From: Phaeodactylum tricornutum CCAP 1055/1
Lineage: Eukaryota > Bacillariophyta > Bacillariophyceae > Surirellales > Neidiaceae
Assembly: GCF_000150955.2 (NCBI RefSeq)
Contig: NC_011673.1
Coordinates: 573,394-637,393 of the forward strand
Length of the DNA stretch: 64,000 nucleotides
Direction of reading: 5' to 3'
The notes beneath the pieces were generated by a model, which had not been told where the DNA came from, did not search any database, and saw only the letters and a program-made list of their open reading frames with translations. Shown here piece after piece: positions 63,601 through 64,000 of this stretch (position 1 is its first letter; each line of letters starts with the position of its first letter). The translations under genes and the position numbers were made by a program.

Positions 63601-64000
63601 TCACGATCCACAGCAATACTTAGCTTCCCCACCTGGATCGGTGAGGCATTCACATCCAGCTTTAGTTGATCGGCAGAATTCCGCTTCTAACCTATTGAAT
63701 TCAATAGGAAGTGGATACACCATAGACCAACACGTGCAAATGACACGTCCATTGGACCGTGGTTCGCCCAATATTCCGTCTGCTGACAATCAGACAACCT
63801 CAAAGCTTCCAGATGGAAAGCAGCCAGCGCCGAATCCTCCGCCATTGCATGTTACGGCAAAGTCTGTGAACGCAACAGGAACGGCACCAATCTCTCCCAG
63901 CGGTGAACCTGAGCAATTTCCTCGAGAAAAAGCCCTACATGCTACGTCGTCATCATCCATTGATATTGACGACAGCGACGATGAGGAGCTATCAGAAGAG
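60674..64000 (+). CDS. WNK-family protein kinase, C-terminus off the right edge
   Basis: The frame is open from the ATG at 60674 to the last base, 1109 codons with no stop. A disordered Pro/Ser/Thr-rich N-terminal region (about 290 residues) precedes the kinase domain. The glycine loop reads MEKLGSGASKDVYRAYD. The usual subdomain II Lys is absent (EVAWNVVN); instead Lys lies in the loop (SKDV), the defining WNK arrangement. HRDLKCDN (Asp417) and GDLGLS (DLG, as in WNKs) follow. GTPEFMAPDMYEE matches the WNK activation segment. Near residue 738, FDFHLVEDDPVQVAKEMV resembles the CCT/PF2-like domain that binds RFxV motifs. WNKs respond to osmotic stress and chloride, and in plants also to light and circadian cues. 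The rest is Gln/His/Pro-rich. Confidence 0.93.
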   Translation, partial: MSSDSVQRSRSPVVSLNAIRTGSDRSDLADSPIPVKNGTGSTAVNASQKSEAGPSLANTRVQSTATPIAVGPSQGDRQDVSVISGMTDPASLDGNQIKNLVGADLRMCVGARVPLDVPSQVILPETGVVATYPLEGEGLGPMDVDPMKPVDASDVSQTAAGSTSDETVPTSHHVAVSTPLKDRSLEPSKLVLDEPPIVDPLVVTTTLPLEDHLSTVSMSAIPDPPSTLQVESTPPPQARSISDDIAVVNSGLVLNDTTHNLNSNSEDMDDYIKSPEVQNAIVERSPGGRYVRFMEKLGSGASKDVYRAYDTQEGIEVAWNVVNLSGVPKSERNRIVNEVRLLERLHHHNIISFHGSWVNRERQEVNFVTEILSSGTLKSFISKVQVIRWKIAKRWALQILNGLDYLHSQNPPVIHRDLKCDNIFINGTSGDLRIGDLGLSTVHRTGRVLSVLGTPEFMAPDMYEEHSYDEKVDIYAFGMCMLEILTQEIPYSECNNPAQIYKRVSSGEPPEVLSRLQSRHAREFVRLCLGRKDEAGKFVRPSASDLIKHPFLVKRNTDDDEVVVLPPLQERVILEAPLEASSSSPEKRQSGHQHQTQLHKPSPSSSNASSSSHNGATTTPAVPQRPLRQHLNSLDDDDGDRFEEMPESETNMRKVKVLMGRGQELREEEEAPTNSPPSPPPAPVPNESQMIPSIQPHYLVAAAVIENDDTNVRPYADDVLKLVVMLPVEGQTQNVQFDFHLVEDDPVQVAKEMVQELGIPLGAVLEISETISALACSARMRQEKYNVQMQESQNLMLRNKTQQGFSQGSQKVPNYARQANAQTASSQNNHHGTHGHLTVHERYQEGNNVVNPDQVTDYGTGINQGFQVSHQNTAYLDPKGTQSGNQPVPGQTQQLPLFTPAHGFAYGQPSHESKHPHQPMPGQIVHNNHQPYQQTFVSNQYTPSTDQNQNHQTNHVNGTVASQPQAQSSQFLVGASHDPQQYLASPPGSVRHSHPALVDRQNSASNLLNSIGSGYTIDQHVQMTRPLDRGSPNIPSADNQTTSKLPDGKQPAPNPPPLHVTAKSVNATGTAPISPSGEPEQFPREKALHATSSSSIDIDDSDDEELSEE

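Overview
The window looks like nuclear DNA of a pennate diatom, and the overall style is closest to Phaeodactylum tricornutum (an inference, made without a database search). It is a compact, roughly 48% GC, intron-poor eukaryotic genome. Genes sit on both strands, often in convergent pairs 30-120 bp apart. The few introns are short GT-AG introns of about 57-127 bp. Four proteins begin with a signal peptide followed by a Phe at the predicted cleavage site (AAFGLP, RAFSP, GAFTP, NSFSLAP). This is the bipartite presequence used to import proteins into secondary red plastids.

Layout. 1-8.3 kb: a truncated secreted repeat protein; a gamma-synergin-like AP-1/clathrin accessory gene; a 162-bp foldback element with a 9-bp target duplication just upstream of it; a sulfotransferase. 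9.7-16 kb: a plastid phytol-kinase-like protein, a LETM1-like protein, a PAM68-like photosystem II assembly factor and a glycerophosphodiester phosphodiesterase. 16.4-22.5 kb: one four-exon gene for a large chromatin protein with two PHD/extended-PHD modules and four AT-hooks. 23.5-33 kb: ammonia-dependent asparagine synthetase (AsnA type), a secreted trypsin-like protease, a 2.2-kb gene-free stretch, BioA, and the ALG8 glucosyltransferase. 33-39 kb: PurU, a DUF445 membrane protein, an NYC1/NOL-like plastid short-chain dehydrogenase and a TMEM151-like membrane protein. 39.7-54 kb: a tandem-domain protein kinase, DNA polymerase eta, the GTPase LSG1, a seven-transmembrane receptor-like gene, an UNC-45-type chaperone and a TrhO-type tRNA hydroxylase. 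54-64 kb: a small secreted Cys-containing protein, a coiled-coil protein, a thylakoid-lumen pentapeptide-repeat protein, a heat-shock-factor-type regulator and a WNK kinase that runs off the right edge.

The genes are mostly unrelated housekeeping, organelle and signalling functions, with no operon-like logic. Exon joins were inferred by finding GT-AG pairs that restore frame and domain continuity; ten such joins are given. Two genes run off the window: positions 1-539 on the minus strand and 60674-64000 on the plus strand.

The most unusual signals are four. First, the 9-mer TGACTGTGA occurs at least 11 times, against about 0.5 expected. Second, the foldback element has near-perfect arms. Third, a dispersed repeat of roughly 115 bp is shared between 9.1 kb and 56.6 kb. 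Fourth, the doubled PHD reader carries AT-hooks.
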